NCBI GenBank assembly: GCA_963680875.1
Contig: OY804575.1
Span: 105,269,505 to 105,333,504, forward strand
DNA length: 64,000 nucleotides
Origin: Bathymodiolus brooksi
Taxonomy: Eukaryota > Mollusca > Bivalvia > Mytilida > Modiolidae
Reading direction: 5' to 3'
Shown here: positions 30,904 to 43,345 of the stretch, piece by piece
How the letters are laid out: the number at the start of each line of letters is the position of its first letter
How positions within the stretch are numbered: position 1 is the first letter of the stretch
Notes under the pieces: generated by a model
Seen by the model: only the letters and a program-made list of their open reading frames with translations
Told to the model about the DNA's origin: nothing
Databases searched by the model: none
Made by a program: the position numbers and the translations under genes

Positions 30904-31290
30904 AGATCAGGATTAAGTGGTTTAGATATGACGTCATTCAACATCTCATTTGAAATTAAATTGTGTAAGAAGATGACCGTTTAGCTAAACCGTTCTGCAG
31001 AGACGATAATAACCGATGGATTTTCATAAAGTACTACGTTGACTACTATTATACCTAATTTGTCCCAGTATTGTTAAAAATGCTGTTATAGTGACAACCG
31101 GAACCTTTTAACCGTAATGGAAGCGGGATTTTTGGCGCCGTAAAATCTGGTTCAACCCACCATTTCTTTGGAAATGCCTGTACCAAGTCAGGGCCATTGC
31201 GGTTTTCCCAGTTTTCCGGTTGTTGACTAATTTTGTCTGTTTGTTAACTTATGAGTTTTGCCTTTCCCTTTGGAAGATGGCTCGGTGTTC
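30904..31290 (+). repeat. 3' region of reverse transcriptase 2
   Basis: Follows the stop directly. TTTGGAAATGCCTGTACCAA GTCA recurs at 51395-51415, showing a dispersed non-coding tail. Confidence 0.45.
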
Positions 31291-31439
31291 GGTAAGTTTG
31301 TTATTACCCTTATTATAATTTTTGTCGATCCGATACAGGCGCGAATGCAGGATTTTATGCTAGGAAGCATATTGCATAGCCGAGGAGTTTTGGTGACTGC
31401 TTAAAATGGATGGCAGCACCTTTAGTGAGAGAATTAGTA

Positions 31440-31690
31440 ATATTTATACCACGGTTTTCCTAGCTTAACCTTTTAAATGATTTGTAAACATGAAGCCATG
31501 CAATATCACATCTAGGTCGTTGGTTATTGCACGGCTGTCTGAGAGTAATAAAACTACAACCATATTTAAAGTATGCAATATCTCGTGTCTACGTGTATTA
31601 TTTCATAGTTCTTAGTTGTTGCTTACATTCAGGTGTATAAACCATAAAAAGATCAAAGGAAAAGACTGCATTCATGTTGCAATAAATTAA
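31440..31690. repeat. Two dispersed-repeat fragments
   Basis: 31440-31515 shares TTTATACCACGGTTTTCC and ATGAAGCCATGCAATATCAC with 56711-56770 (one part inverted). 31590-31690 is the reverse of 50455-50545 and 54990-55090 (TTCTTAGTTGTTGCTTACAT). Confidence 0.5.
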
Positions 31691-31924
31691 AGATTAGAAC
31701 AAGCACTTGTTGCTTTTTTTAATTATAGGTGGGGTGGGTCAGAGTGCTCCTTAAATCAGAAAATGTAGATTTTGCTGAAGAACAATTATAAAAGTGACGT
31801 TATGCCAGAATGTATTTCATTGCCACTTATATTCAAATCATTAAATCTCTTATTAAATTGAATGTATATTTTTCTGAATACAAATTAATACTTTGAGAAC
31901 AATATTGCCTACAAAAGTGGGTTA

Positions 31925-32030
31925 GGGTTAGGATGATTAACGCCACTTTCAACAATATTTCAATTATATCGTGGTGGTTAGTTTTACTGCTGGAGGAATT
32001 CGAAGTACCCGGAGAAAACCACCCTACAAA
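31925..32030 (-). mobile_element. SINE family 2, 3' part
   Basis: TTAACGCCACTTTCAACAAT ATTTCAATTATATCGTGGTG then AGTACCCGGAGAAAACCACC. Confidence 0.7.
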
Positions 32031-32511
32031 AGGGTATTTCGAAGTTATAAATAACCGTGACAATCGTATGTTAACATATACATATGCAATGTATATTGAA
32101 GTTTTGATTAGCGGAGAGATACAGCATATTTAGAAGACCCCCTATTTAAACGTTCAATAGAATCTCTATGCATATATTTGTCCCCAAAAGCAAATTTATT
32201 CTACAAATTAAATACATACCATAACACCAATGAAAAGTTCAGAAAGAGGACACATTACTGATTATCATGGATTTAATATTTCTTTGATAAGACTTAAGCA
32301 CCCGACTTTATTTGTTTTGGATTTTGTTAGGACGAAGATAGTCACCCTATTTTAACACGTTGGTTAAAATTCCTTGAACACATACATTCTTCAGTCACAT
32401 TGACAACATGAATAATTAGAAGCTTACAAAATTTATATAAATTTAAGATTAAATAACATATTTAAATGTATCCCTTTTTTCCATTTCATGGGGGGGGGGG
32501 GGTGCAAAATA

Positions 32512-32640
32512 GGTTGGTTTATGGTGTTTAACGCCACTTTCAACAATATTTCAGTTATATCGTGGCGGTCAGTTTTTTTGGTGGAGGAAACCGGAGTACC
32601 CGAAGAAAGCATCGACCTGTCGCAAGGTGCAAAATAGGTA
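32512..32640 (-). mobile_element. SINE family 2, 3' part
   Basis: ATGGTGTTTAACGCCACTTT then ATATCGTGGCGGTCAGTTTT and GGAAACCGGAGTACCCG, ending CGACCTGTCGCAAGG. A 12-base G run (32489 onward) precedes it. Confidence 0.7.
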
Positions 32641-33345
32641 TCAAAGTTTAAACCACATAATATTTAAATGTACCCCCCCCCCCCCTCTTTTTCATTTATT
32701 TCGCTACATACGTAGTGACACATACATTTACGTATCCAACAAGACTTTTCTTATATAACAGAAATCATTAATTGACTTGAAAGCAAAATTGACTATTTGT
32801 GTAACTATCCCTGTAAATTTCAAATATAAGGAATCCAAAAATGTCCTGCATTGTGATATTATTCCTCACAGGTAGCCATTTAAAATAACATAGCTTTGTC
32901 TCTTCGTCTGCTTCAAGTTATCTCTCTCTAACTTTCACACAAAAATTACATACCCGTATCTTTCCTCTTATTTACTTAAAGGTATGTAAACAATACTTAT
33001 GTTATCGAGATTGTCATAAAACACTCGTAATTCAATGGTACTTGAATTGGGTACATTTTATTGCCCATGACACGAATGATAGTTAATCCAGAAACTTCAA
33101 TTATTTTCCTTTTAATATAAATCATTTATAAACAGTCACCAATATAAATTTGTGTGTGTTTGCTTGTTTGTTTGTTTGTGTGTGCGTACATTTATAAACA
33201 ATCAATTTAGAGACACAGTCAAAACCAAAGAATGTTGTTTTTGGTAGTTACAAAATGTACACAAAAAAGTGTGCAAATTTTGATAAGTTGAATACAAAAG
33301 ATAAATTCATCTGGTTAATGAACAATTAAAATGAGGATATCTTAT
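32641..33345. other. No gene recognised
   Basis: AT-rich, with a short C run near 32675 and (GTTT)n/(GT)n words near 33155-33185. Confidence 0.45.
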
Positions 33346-33740
33346 TTGAATAATAATAATAATTTTATTGTCAAATAAACATCCATACATGTTTGTGACC
33401 AGAAAAAACCCCAACAAAAAACAATGTATATGATATATGCATAGACAATATAGCACATTGTCGGTATTGTACGAAATCTAGAAACGGGAAGAAAAACGAC
33501 TCTTGTGAGCTTTCTCAGTTTTCCATACCCGATTCAATGCAATTATAATACGGTTTATACTTGCTTAAACTACAATGTCATGTATGCAAAACATAAAAGT
33601 TAAATGTAGTCTAACGGTCTATATATACCTGTTAGAGCTACTCTAACGAGAGGTTAGAACTGGTCTATACTCGACTATTCTATCACACATGTATTAGTTT
33701 TAAAAACAAATTCCTAAAACTATGTCGTACAGCAATCAGT
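33346..33740 (-). mobile_element. Possible LINE 3' end with (ATT)n tail
   Basis: AATAATAATAATAATTTTAT TGTCAAATAAAC read on the minus strand is a polyadenylation-like end with an (ATT)n tail, as in L2/CR1 ends. No coding part is attached. Confidence 0.3.
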
Positions 33741-34025
33741 GTTTGTATATTTGAGAAGGAATTACATCAAATTAAACCAGTTTTAACGTTAAACTGGATT
33801 GATATGACTTACAAAGACGTAAATAAACAACAACTCATTTGTTTTTATTTTAATGCTTATGATTTGTTGTGGTCTCTTACGGTCTCAAATTCGATAATTG
33901 TATTTTACCTCGTCACCTTAGGACCATTGACCCTTTGGACCAACGAACTGACACGGCATAAATACAATCGGCAATATGTAATTTATTTATACGAGCTTTA
34001 GACACAAATACTCTTCAGTGTTATT

Positions 34026-34288
34026 TAGTCATGGACCTAATAAAGCACTTCTGGTGCAGCGAGTGCAAGTTAATTTTATATTACTGACAATGTACGTATA
34101 TTTGTGTTTATCCTGCAATGCCAGAAATTTCAAAACAATTCAGCAAAATTATCTGAAAACAACAGAGACAATCGCCGTTCTAATCGCTTTAAGTATATCC
34201 CTGTGACGTCCGCGTGCATAATGTTACCGTTTTTACCGTAGCTCCTCATGAATCAGGTACCAGAAAACCTTTATTAGGTCCATGACTA
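34026..34288. mobile_element. 263-bp MITE with 20-bp perfect TIR
   Basis: TAGTCATGGACCTAATAAAG at the left is exactly mirrored at the right end. The body (GCAGCGAGTGCAA, ACAATGTACGTATATT, AATCAGGTACCAGAAA) is a diverged relative of 6700-6990 and 41505-41790 in segments A and B, so part of that segment derives from the same family. Confidence 0.75.
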
Positions 34289-34597
34289 AATTACACTGAA
34301 GTGTATTTGACCCCTTTATTGGTACTCAAAATTACACAACAGCAGTATAAATTGTGTTTCGTTCTACATATGACACAGGGTATCAGCAGACTATAAGGTG
34401 TGGTAGACGTATAAACGAATGGTTTATATGTACATCTTTAATAGGTAGGCAGTAAATGCACCGATTGCAGTAAAAATGATATGTAACTGAAAGTTCAATT
34501 AATTTGTCCATCATCATCTGTGGTAATACTGTTTCAATTGAAGCACTGTGATTTACGATGTGAATAGAGGCACATCAGTATCATCATACTTGTAACA

Positions 34598-34932
34598 GGG
34601 TGGACAACGTACGTCATACACCCGCATATTTTTTTTATCGAAAACTTTATAATGGCGGAAATTGTTCAACCATCTGACAAAATAAAACTCATTTTTATAC
34701 TATTTTAACAACGAACCTGTATGTTTAAAACCAGACCAAACTACCTTACGGACTTGTATGGTAATATTTACATCGATAATATTCAAAAAGCTGTTGTCAT
34801 TTGTCTAATCATTACGACAATATTTCCTTTTGATGTTGGATCCAACATAAAACAATACCCGGATGTATGACGTACGTTGTCCACCCTGGATCCAGTATCA
34901 AAAGGAAATATTGTCGGAATGATTAGACAAAT

Positions 34933-34933
<1 letters not shown>
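34598..34933. repeat. Two overlapping palindromes
   Basis: Outer pair: 34598-34624 (GGGTGGACAACGTACGTCAT...) and 34860-34886, 26 of 27 matching. Second pair: 34798-34844 and 34887-34933 (CATTTGTCTAATCATTACGA..., about 47 bp). The right arm of the first abuts the right arm of the second. Confidence 0.8.

Positions 34934-34976
<43 letters not shown>
34933..34976 (+). repeat. Run of 44 G
   Basis: Uninterrupted homopolymer starting at the last base of the palindrome arm. Its length is likely uncertain in any assembly. Confidence 0.95.
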
Positions 34977-34977
<1 letters not shown>

Positions 34978-35436
34978 AGAAGGTTCGTCTTTAATGAGAC
35001 ACATTTACAAAAGATTTTTTTTCCAAAATTGAAGAACTATGAAATTAAGTTAAAAAAAAGAACGGACATCGGAACAATGCCTTGAATTCGTTAAAACAAA
35101 ATCCAAAAAGGCCTATACTACGGGACAAAATTGTTTTATTGACATTATTCAGTAAGATCGCACTTTGTATTCGATCGTGCATGCACTACAATAAATATAC
35201 ACATCAGCTAAAAGCACAGAAAGTTACAGGGTAGATTGAGAGGATTATGTAAACATATAATTTGTAATAGATTTCATTTGACAATTACAGACGATGAGTA
35301 TTATAAATAAGTTTATTATACAAAAACAAAGCGCAACATATAATATATGTCTCTGCGTAACATATTTTGTTTATTGTAATCACGTCTTTCGAACCGGTGG
35401 ACCCTTCTGATTAATCTCAGAATAGTCATAAAAAAT

Positions 35437-35530
35437 TTGTTCATCACAATTATTGATATTTCACCGCGAATATTTAGTTTGATGTATTGGGGCCCTGATT
35501 TGTTTAATAAACTTATTTTAATTTCTATTT
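35437..35530 (+). mobile_element. Retroelement 3' end (second copy)
   Basis: ATTATTGATATTTCACCGCG then GGGGCCCTGATTTGTTTAAT, the same terminus as 5410-5612. Confidence 0.5.
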
Positions 35531-36538
35531 CTATAACGAATGTTTTTTTGTCTATTTTGCAAGAAGAATTTCTACCCTGCCCTGTTCACCCTGCTTTATT
35601 TCATAATTTTGGTTGTTGCTACATCATTCTGATGGGGCACAAAAAAATCAAGATAAAAATGAACAATTCAATATAGCTTGCGATCAATGGTAATCTTAAG
35701 ATTTTTTTGTGAAAATAGCCCATGAATCGTTGCTCTTGTTTGCCAATTTTTACCCAATTTATACACGAATTTTACTAAATTGTCGAACACCCCCCTTTAT
35801 CCGGCAGTGTGCATTAATATGCACCCATTCCTAATGTATACTTCAACGTGATCAGGGTCGTGTATTTTGATCACCTATTAGAACATTTAAAATGTGTATT
35901 GCATCTGCTAATCTAGTCACGGGTAGCGTAATTTGTTTTCATTTTATTTTCTGTTCTTATTATGTTTTTGTCTATTTGACTTGTGTACGTTGTGGGGTAA
36001 AATTTTAGTTAGTTAACGGGTCACAAAATGTGCATTGCGTTTCTGATTATTGCCAAATATTGTGACACATGTATTCAGGTATTCGATCAGAGGCCCGTCG
36101 ACCGGATGTAAAATGACACTTGTATATTCGGCCTGGCGATTTCCTGTGTGTACCTAAACTCATTACGCAATATTAGGTAGTGAACCGGTGTGAATGTACC
36201 TATCGTTTTCAGAATGGAGATAAAAATAAGTAAATCCCGCATTTCACTTCTTACTTCAGGAATTATTTGCCTTAATTTATTGAAAAATAAAATATTTAAA
36301 ATTAAAATATGGTCTCTCGCTTCTGAAAATCCATGAAAAATATAAGAAATATATTTTTCGCATAATATTTCATAAAAAATGACAAGCAAAAAAAGGAAAA
36401 GAAATTATCATTTTTAAATCACTTGCTCGCTCTGGACAACGTTTTTAGCACAAAATCCGAAGAACAAGAAGTAAATCTGGTGTGGCCTAATCTCTTTTTA
36501 ATTTTTGACTGCCCTTCATCTGTTTATACCGTTCATGA
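35531..36538. other. No gene recognised
   Basis: AT-rich sequence with no spliced or family-like frame. This is where the next exon of the 36.5-kb fragment would be expected; none was found. Confidence 0.4.
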
Positions 36539-36769
36539 TCATGATCTCTTCCGAACTTTGTCTAAATGAATATCAGTGGATATCAAATTTGTGTCATTCT
36601 GACGTGGGTTGTTCTCTATTTCCCGACGTTGGGCACTCGCTGCCTCTTCCATTTGTCTGAGTTCTTCTTCCGTATATTCTGGTTCGAGTTGGTAACCGAA
36701 CTCTCCATAATCGTCGAAATCTACATCACTTGAGGCGCTAGAGTCACTTTCCGTACCTGAGCTCGACAT
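36539..36769 (-). CDS. Acidic N-terminal exon or fragment (P2X7-like-protein type start)
   Basis: 76-codon minus frame starting MSSSGTESDSSASSDVDFDD, then YGYQLEPEYTEEELRQMEEA-type sequence. From memory, Ser/Asp-rich starts with a ...EPEYTEEEL...ME... motif open many mollusc and cnidarian proteins annotated as P2X7-like (which continue with a WCxCGxC domain). No such domain was found downstream within 3 kb, and no strong donor is seen before the stop. So it is either a first exon with a distant continuation or a copied fragment. The N-terminus looks intact. Function not assigned. Confidence 0.45.
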   Translation of the reverse strand: MSSSGTESDSSASSDVDFDDYGEFGYQLEPEYTEEELRQMEEAASAQRREIENNPRQNDTNLISTDIHLDKVRKRS

Positions 36770-36862
36770 ATTTAAGCTATAACTAAAACGTTAATTTCGG
36801 TGCTTTATATATAAATGTTCCCAAACAAACAACACGCGTTGAACAAAAGAAAAGTAAAGAAA

Positions 36863-37160
36863 TATTGATTGAGTAAAATCATAATCATTTGATTAAATTA
36901 AATTAATTAAAACATCTTTTATGAACACCGACTGTTAAAATAATGATTGAGTAAAATCATAATCCTTTGATTAAAATTAAATTAATTAAAACATCTTTCA
37001 TGAACACCGACTGTTAAAATAATGATTGAGTAAAATCATAATCATTTTTTTTTATTGTTAAAAAGAAAAATTCATTTCTAAACGTTTAGGCCTAAATCTT
37101 TTTATTTAATATTAAAATTAAAACAGCTTTTATGAACATCGATCGTTAAATTATTATGAT
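36863..37160 (+). repeat. 79-bp tandem repeat, 2.5-3 units
   Basis: ATTGAGTAAAATCATAATCA plus TTAAATTAATTAAAACATCT plus TGAACACCGACTGTTAAAAT repeats at 36863, 36941 and 37020; a fourth partial piece lies near 37110. Confidence 0.8.
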
Positions 37161-38610
37161 GAGACAGCTATATATAGTTAGGCCAATTTGGCGCCTCTCA
37201 TAATGAAAACTTATAATTTCAAGGATGGTGTATACTTTTTTATCATCTAAAACATAAATTGTTCCTGTTATTTCAACATTATATTTATTCTAATGTTTTA
37301 AGAATATTTTATCTTTAATAGATAATAAACGATCTACCAACTCGTCTTGCAAATAGTGTGTATTCAAATTCCCATTTTATTAATCCGGTCACCTTGAATT
37401 TTACACCTGTATAATTTTACCCTCCGGCTAGAAAACACACAAGCGGACATCTACATGCGGAGATCAAAATAACAGTAAACAGCATGCCGAATAATGATTA
37501 TAAAAAAGGGATTAAAACAGAATCTAGCAATCAATACACAAGTTACGCGTTGTCAAAATTATCCATTATATTTTTCAGCACATTAGCAGTAAAACAAAAT
37601 GAACATAATTGTAAAAAGGATCCGATATATAGCGAATATAGGTGACTGTTATAAAACACTCTTTCCGTTGTAAATATAAAGGAAATGAAACATTTTGTTC
37701 ATTTAAAATAGTTGTTTTTGTCAAAAAAGTACGTAGCTGTTCACTTCAGTATTTAATTTTTCAACGGTTATTAGTTTTAAATTACAGTCCTCTGAGCGCT
37801 TTAAATAAAGCGAATTTAACATCAGCGACCCAGACTTTAAATTTCAATCCCACAATGCATTTTTGGCTTAAAACGTCACAAGCTAGTTGAAAAATTAGAA
37901 ATTAAAATTACAAATTTGCGATTTGCTTCGTTATTTGTGGAAATATGTCGATAAAACTTTGTGAATATGTATTTTATATCACCAGGAACATATTTAGCTA
38001 ACATGTAAAAAATCGCGAAGTTTCCCTTTAACAATTCTGATGTTTGCAATCCATTGAAGGCAATAATTGTTTTATTATACCGAACAACAGACCAAGGATT
38101 GGGCAATTAAATAAATACATGTATTTAAACAAAATGTGTGTTTACAAACTTTTGACAATTAATAAAGTTCACAACACAACCAGTGATATAGGGCACAAAC
38201 CGGCCATCAGTAATATTTTCAACATCGACAATGTCACTTCCGGAAAGAATTGTTTCCCTTTTGAGGCACGCAATGGGTTGTTTACCGGGGAACAATAGGG
38301 TTGTTATCCGGTAAACAACTAGTTGCTTCCCGTTTGGGTTAATTTTCACTAAACATTAAAATTGTTTCAGGTCATGTGATTGAATTTAAGCCAATGAGAA
38401 GTTAGTGATGTATAATAATCTATGTTGTTTAACGTTTAGAGGTAAATATGTCATCAATATTCATGACAACAACAATTATTATAGATATAAACATACATGT
38501 ATGCAAATAATAGAGGAATGGGAGAATCGGGACAGCGACTTTTGACTGCCACTGGGAAAGTACGGAGAGCTAGATAGTGACTTTAAAAATGGCCCTTTGC
38601 ACATACCAAA
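37161..38610. other. No gene recognised
   Basis: AT-rich. Short inverted words TTGTTTACCGG / CCGGTAAACAA at 38278-38310 only. Confidence 0.45.
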
Positions 38611-38619
38611 ACGGGTAAT

Positions 38620-39290
38620 CAGAAATTGTAAACCGAAAAAGGACAGACAATACAATGGCCAATGAAAAAAGAACAAAAACATAAAGAATGATACACAAAC
38701 CACTATACAGAGACAAGAATATCATGAAAAACCGGGGACGAACTCAGGTGCAGTTTCTGCTCCACTAGTGACACCCGTCGTGTAACTCTTGTTTAAAACC
38801 GGCGATAAGTCACGAAAGAGGAAGTGATAACATGAGTGTGACTACAACAAACGGAACATATCAGTGATCAGCTGTGACACGTTCCGTAACGGTTAACTAA
38901 GTCACTGTGATGACTTCAACATAACAACTAGGAACCCTTGGTTCATTATCTTACTCGTTAACATCAACCCCAATCAAGGAAATCCTGATAGGAATAAAAA
39001 GTTCTGAATACCATATCATTTAAGAGATATATACTCCATATGCATGTGCCGCTGGAATCTTCCTACATATACGTAAATGGAAAGTTCACAATGAGAAAAT
39101 TGAAATCATCTTTTATTGTAAAGATGAAATTATCTCTTGTATTGTAAAGATTTGCTCTTAATCGGCACTCGCAGTCAATATCTCGTTGTAGGTAGAGGAA
39201 TATAGCAGATCTAGCTGTATCTGTGATGTTCAATGGGATCAACATAGTCATAAAACTTGGAACCATTTTGTGAAAGGACTTCATCTATAT
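38620..39290 (-). pseudogene. Reverse transcriptase 3 (fragment) with its 3' repeat
   Basis: Minus-strand frame 39284-39063 includes ITDTARSAIFLYLQRDI, RANLYNTRDNF and DDFNFLIVNFPF, corresponding to the SASFLDLYLEF...DDFNFKIINFP part of the 30-kb copy. Further downstream (to 38880) frames break up. The same orientation continues into the dispersed repeat 38800-38620 (CTCCACTAGTGACACCCGTC, ATACAATGGCCAATG). This shows that the repeat is the 3' part of this element. Confidence 0.6.
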
Positions 39291-39738
39291 AGTGGAACGT
39301 AAAATTAAGGAACCGGACTGGCATCTTTAATTTAGATTAGTATTCAACGCTGTATATTTCACTTTTAAAACTGAATCTTTATTTGAACATGTTACCATGG
39401 ACTTAAACTCCCTGAAGAATTTTATTGACCGATAAAAATATTATTAAGTACCATTTATTTCAAAATTGCTATTGCTATATAGAAAGGGTCCCACAGATAC
39501 GTGACCCTTGTCACTGGAAGATAGTACATAGTGAGGACGAGTCTTAATTTTATTTCGAATAAAACGAGGAAATTGCCATTAATTTCATATTCAACGAGGA
39601 CGTATATATATTTCTATTTATAAAACGTGTAACACGGAAGTCACGAGAAAGTAAATAGTTGCTGCCATTACCATGCGTAGGGTGTATGTAATATTGTTCA
39701 TGATTTAGTATCCCTTTTCAGTTCTTGATGCGTGCAGG

Positions 39739-40012
39739 CAGGGCCGGAATATGACCTTTTGGGGCTTCTAGGAAAATAAAATTATGTGGCCCTCTCAGAC
39801 GGATCCACCATCTAACTCGCCACACCCTACTTGAATATTTTTTATTTGTGATATATGTTAGCGACATTTACATAGCTTGAAGTAAGCTTATTACATATTC
39901 TTTAAATAAAGTAGAATAGGTATCTTTTAAAAAAAAAATATTTGAAAATCTCTTAGCATGTCCCCTCAAGCTTGGGGGACTAGGCTGCAGCCTATAGGAT
40001 ACTCCGGCCCTG
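39739..40012. mobile_element. hAT-type MITE with perfect 8-bp target duplication
   Basis: The element starts CAGGGCCGGA and ends TCCGGCCCTG. It is flanked on both sides by CGTGCAGG (39731-39738 and 40013-40020). A TIR beginning CAGGG and an 8-bp target duplication are the hallmarks of the hAT superfamily. 274 bp, no coding capacity, so it was moved by a transposase encoded elsewhere. The exact duplication suggests a fairly recent insertion. Confidence 0.9.
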
Positions 40013-40089
40013 CGTGCAGGTAAAATGGTGACTTACAGTTTATGCCATTCGTGCTTAGATATGACCTATCTGAAATCTACATCTACATC

Positions 40090-40168
40090 TACAGGATACG
40101 AAACAATGTCTTGATAGACCATTACGTTTACAGGATACGAAGCAATGTCTTGATAGACCATTACGTTT
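40090..40168 (+). repeat. 39-bp tandem repeat, two units
   Basis: ACAGGATACGAAACAATGTC TTGATAGACCATTACGTTT followed by a copy with one change. Confidence 0.85.
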
Positions 40169-40329
40169 CTGAAATGCTTGAATCCCTGTCAGTTTGTTAT
40201 TCTTTTATAGTTATGTGTTCTCATATTGAAACCCCCATTTGTATCTATAAACTATACCCCCATCAAGTTAAACCATATCAGTTCTTACCCGCTAGGATTG
40301 GTATATCCGACTTTTCGACACTTGAATGA

Positions 40330-41014
40330 CGCATTCATTCAAACTCATCTATGTGTATTGTACTGTTTTATACGATTTGTCACGTAAACTACAGTTCACT
40401 GATTTTAGCATTATGTTGCATGTTGTGTGTAAGTTGATATCTTCAAACTTTTCTTATTATATCCCTTTAACTATTTTGGTGAAAATATTTTGTTGATATA
40501 TTATGTGAAAATATGAAACATTTGATTTAGTAAAATAAATAAATAACGATATGAGAGCCATTTCTATTTGTAGGGAAGGAGTGTATAAGTTTGTTATCTT
40601 TGCTTTTAGATTTTGGAACTGTTCCGAATGTGTGGTATTCCCCCCCCCCCCTCTTTTTATTCTTTTTTTTGGCTTCTAAATGGTTAGTAGCATCGTCGGT
40701 AATCCACAGCTAAGTTACCATGGATATGCTTAAGCTTCATGAGAAACATATGATCTCCACGAGACGGTCTCAATTCCGACATTTGTGGGATTTGGCGTTG
40801 TACTTACTTTAGGGGTTTATTTTGTTTCACATTTATGATTGTACTGTTTGCGTGTTTTGGGCTTGGGCTTTGTCGACAATCAATACACAATAAGCGATGA
40901 ACAAAATTCTAATTAGAATTTATAGCAGCAAAATAATACATTAAAATCGGTACGACAACTTTACTTTCATTTTCTTTAAATAATTCACGATGAGTTTTGT
41001 AAATGAAAACAGGA
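40330..41014. other. No gene recognised
   Basis: AT-rich, with a short C run near 40640 next to TTTTGGAACTGTTCCGAATG, a word shared with 22470 and 51490. Confidence 0.4.
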
Positions 41015-42174
41015 ACAAGTCAGTACAGCTTTCCCTGCATACTATAAAAACGATGTTCGATTGATCTTGACTCCCATTTGTATTATAGGGGATTCATGTT
41101 TTATTTATGTTATTTGTATTTATTAAAGCACACCGGTGTCCAACACGATTTTCATAGCAGATGATGTTCGTGTCGTTTATCAGTAACACGAGTGGGGTGT
41201 CACATGTGAAGCAGGAACCGCTATCCATTCCTAAGAACCCGAGTCCCCCCTGTTTTAGTGGGGTACACCTTTAGTTTTCTTTGTACGGTTTTGTCCTTTT
41301 GTCTTTTTTTCCCTTTTAACCATTGTATCGTCTGTCATTCGATTTACGGCTTCTGGTTACCCTTTTGGTATATTCAAACTTTTAATACAATTGAAAAAAG
41401 GTCCAGAAGTAAAACATTTAAATAATCTAAAATGTTGTCATCCGAAAGATTGAGGAAAGTGAACCCGACCTCGGCATAAATCTTTTGTTCATGTTCATGC
41501 TGTTTCGCAGCGAGTGCAAATTAATTTCATATTTAACGACAATGCACGTATATTGTGTTTATCAAAACGTTCAAGACAACTGCAAAATTGTCTGAAAATA
41601 GACGAAAAAAGTGTCGTTCTAATCGTTTGTAATGGCATCATCTGTGACATTAGCACTTATACTGTTACCGTTTCTTTCTGTCGCTCTACATGAATTAGGT
41701 ACCAGAAATTATTCATGAGGCCCATGACCTAATAACACTGAAGTTTATTTGACCCCCTTTATTAGTACTCAAATCACACAATTGCAGGATAAAGCTATAG
41801 GTAATATGCACTCGTAAATTTTTCGTTGAAATGACAGTAGACTTTTAAAGAGGGAGTGTGCTTGAATATTACTCATAGTTGTTAAATATAAAATCATCAG
41901 CATTTAAGTTATATTTTAGAACCAAGTAAACAAAAATTGTGGATAGAATCGGAAATTTGTTGCCTTGCAACGGGCCACCAACGACCACTACCACTTCTGA
42001 GGCTACTGTGCGTAATATGCTACGAACAAGGGTAACACAATTTCGTAACCCTGGTACATTTACTTTATGACAATTACGCAATACTTGGTGATGTCGGTCA
42101 TTTCCGATAGTACATGTAATGACAGTGTATACTATTAGGTATTACCTGTAATGATACGATACACGTTGTACATT

Positions 42175-42503
42175 ATTTTAAAATCCACATGTGATGTAAA
42201 TCTATTGTCAAAACTCTCTATTATTTTTAAGGAATGGAGAGTTATTGTTCTCTTTGTACTTTTAAGGTCCCACAAGGGGCAAACAATTTAATACTTTGTA
42301 CTTTAGATACTATACACAGACTTTTTTTTGTTACAAGATTAATAATTAATGAAAATTAATCAAGTACATTGGGTGGATTTTAAGTTGGAGAATGTCTTCG
42401 TATTTCTCCATTCCTTAAAAACAATGGGCCTCAGACCCTTCGGGGCCTGTCTTCATTATTTTTAAGGAATAGAGAGTTACTTGGACATTATCCTATACAT
42501 AAT
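42175..42503 (+). mobile_element. Insertion in segment B absent from A
   Basis: A reads GTACATTATTATAATGACCA across this point. B has about 330 bp between GTACATTATT and CATAATGACCA. It contains the repeat seen inverted at 19672-19862 and two copies of ACTCTCTATT(A)TTTTAAGG in mirrored surroundings (TATTTTTAAGGAATGGAGAG at 42220, CTCCATTCCTTAAAAACAAT near 42405). The class is not known. Confidence 0.6.
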
Positions 42504-43345
42504 GACCAACGTAGGAGGACTCAATCATGATTCATCCTATAGTGTTCAGAACTGGGTGTATTTGACTTAATGATACCGACACAACTATTCAACTATCATT
42601 GACAAAAGGACTAAAAAGTTATTGCTCAAAATAATTAAAGACAAAAGGGACAATAATTGTTTCCAACTATTTCGGGTGGAAAGTTGAAATTATCTATTAT
42701 AGGGTTGGATTAATTTTAATGAGGGAACTGATGCTGAAGACTCGAGACTCGGAACTCGAGATTACACGATCACCAAAACTTACCTTTAAGTAGAACAATA
42801 TTTTTATTGTAATGATCGGAGCAAGAAAAGTTTGAAGAATTTACAAGTGGTTACAACATCAAAATTTGAACAGATTAGGGGAAAATATATGGTATTTTCA
42901 TTGAACTTAGCATGAAAGGGGATCATATTTCCCGCAACAAAGGAAGATAACTCGTGTAAAACCTATATTTAATAAAAAAAAAAAAATCAAAGTCGGAAAT
43001 GTGCATATTCTATTAATTCTACGGCCGTCATCACGAATGGGTTGCACGTTACGCAATATTAATTTGTCCAATGGTAATGGACCTTTTCCTATCGGACTTG
43101 ACTATGAATAACACGCTCTGTGTCTTAAGTAACAAGAACCGCTTACTCTTAAAAAGAACATGAGATCACCCCTGGTTTTTGGATGGAGGCTGTGTTGCTC
43201 CTCGTTTTTGTTTTCTGTGTTGTGTTTTTTGCTTCGTTTGTTTTCGTTCTGTGTCTTGTGCCATATATTCCCTGAGTCTTTGAACTGCACATTCTTGATT
43301 GTCCTTTCTCTTCGGTTTTCTCTAACGTTTATTAAAAGAAGGCTA

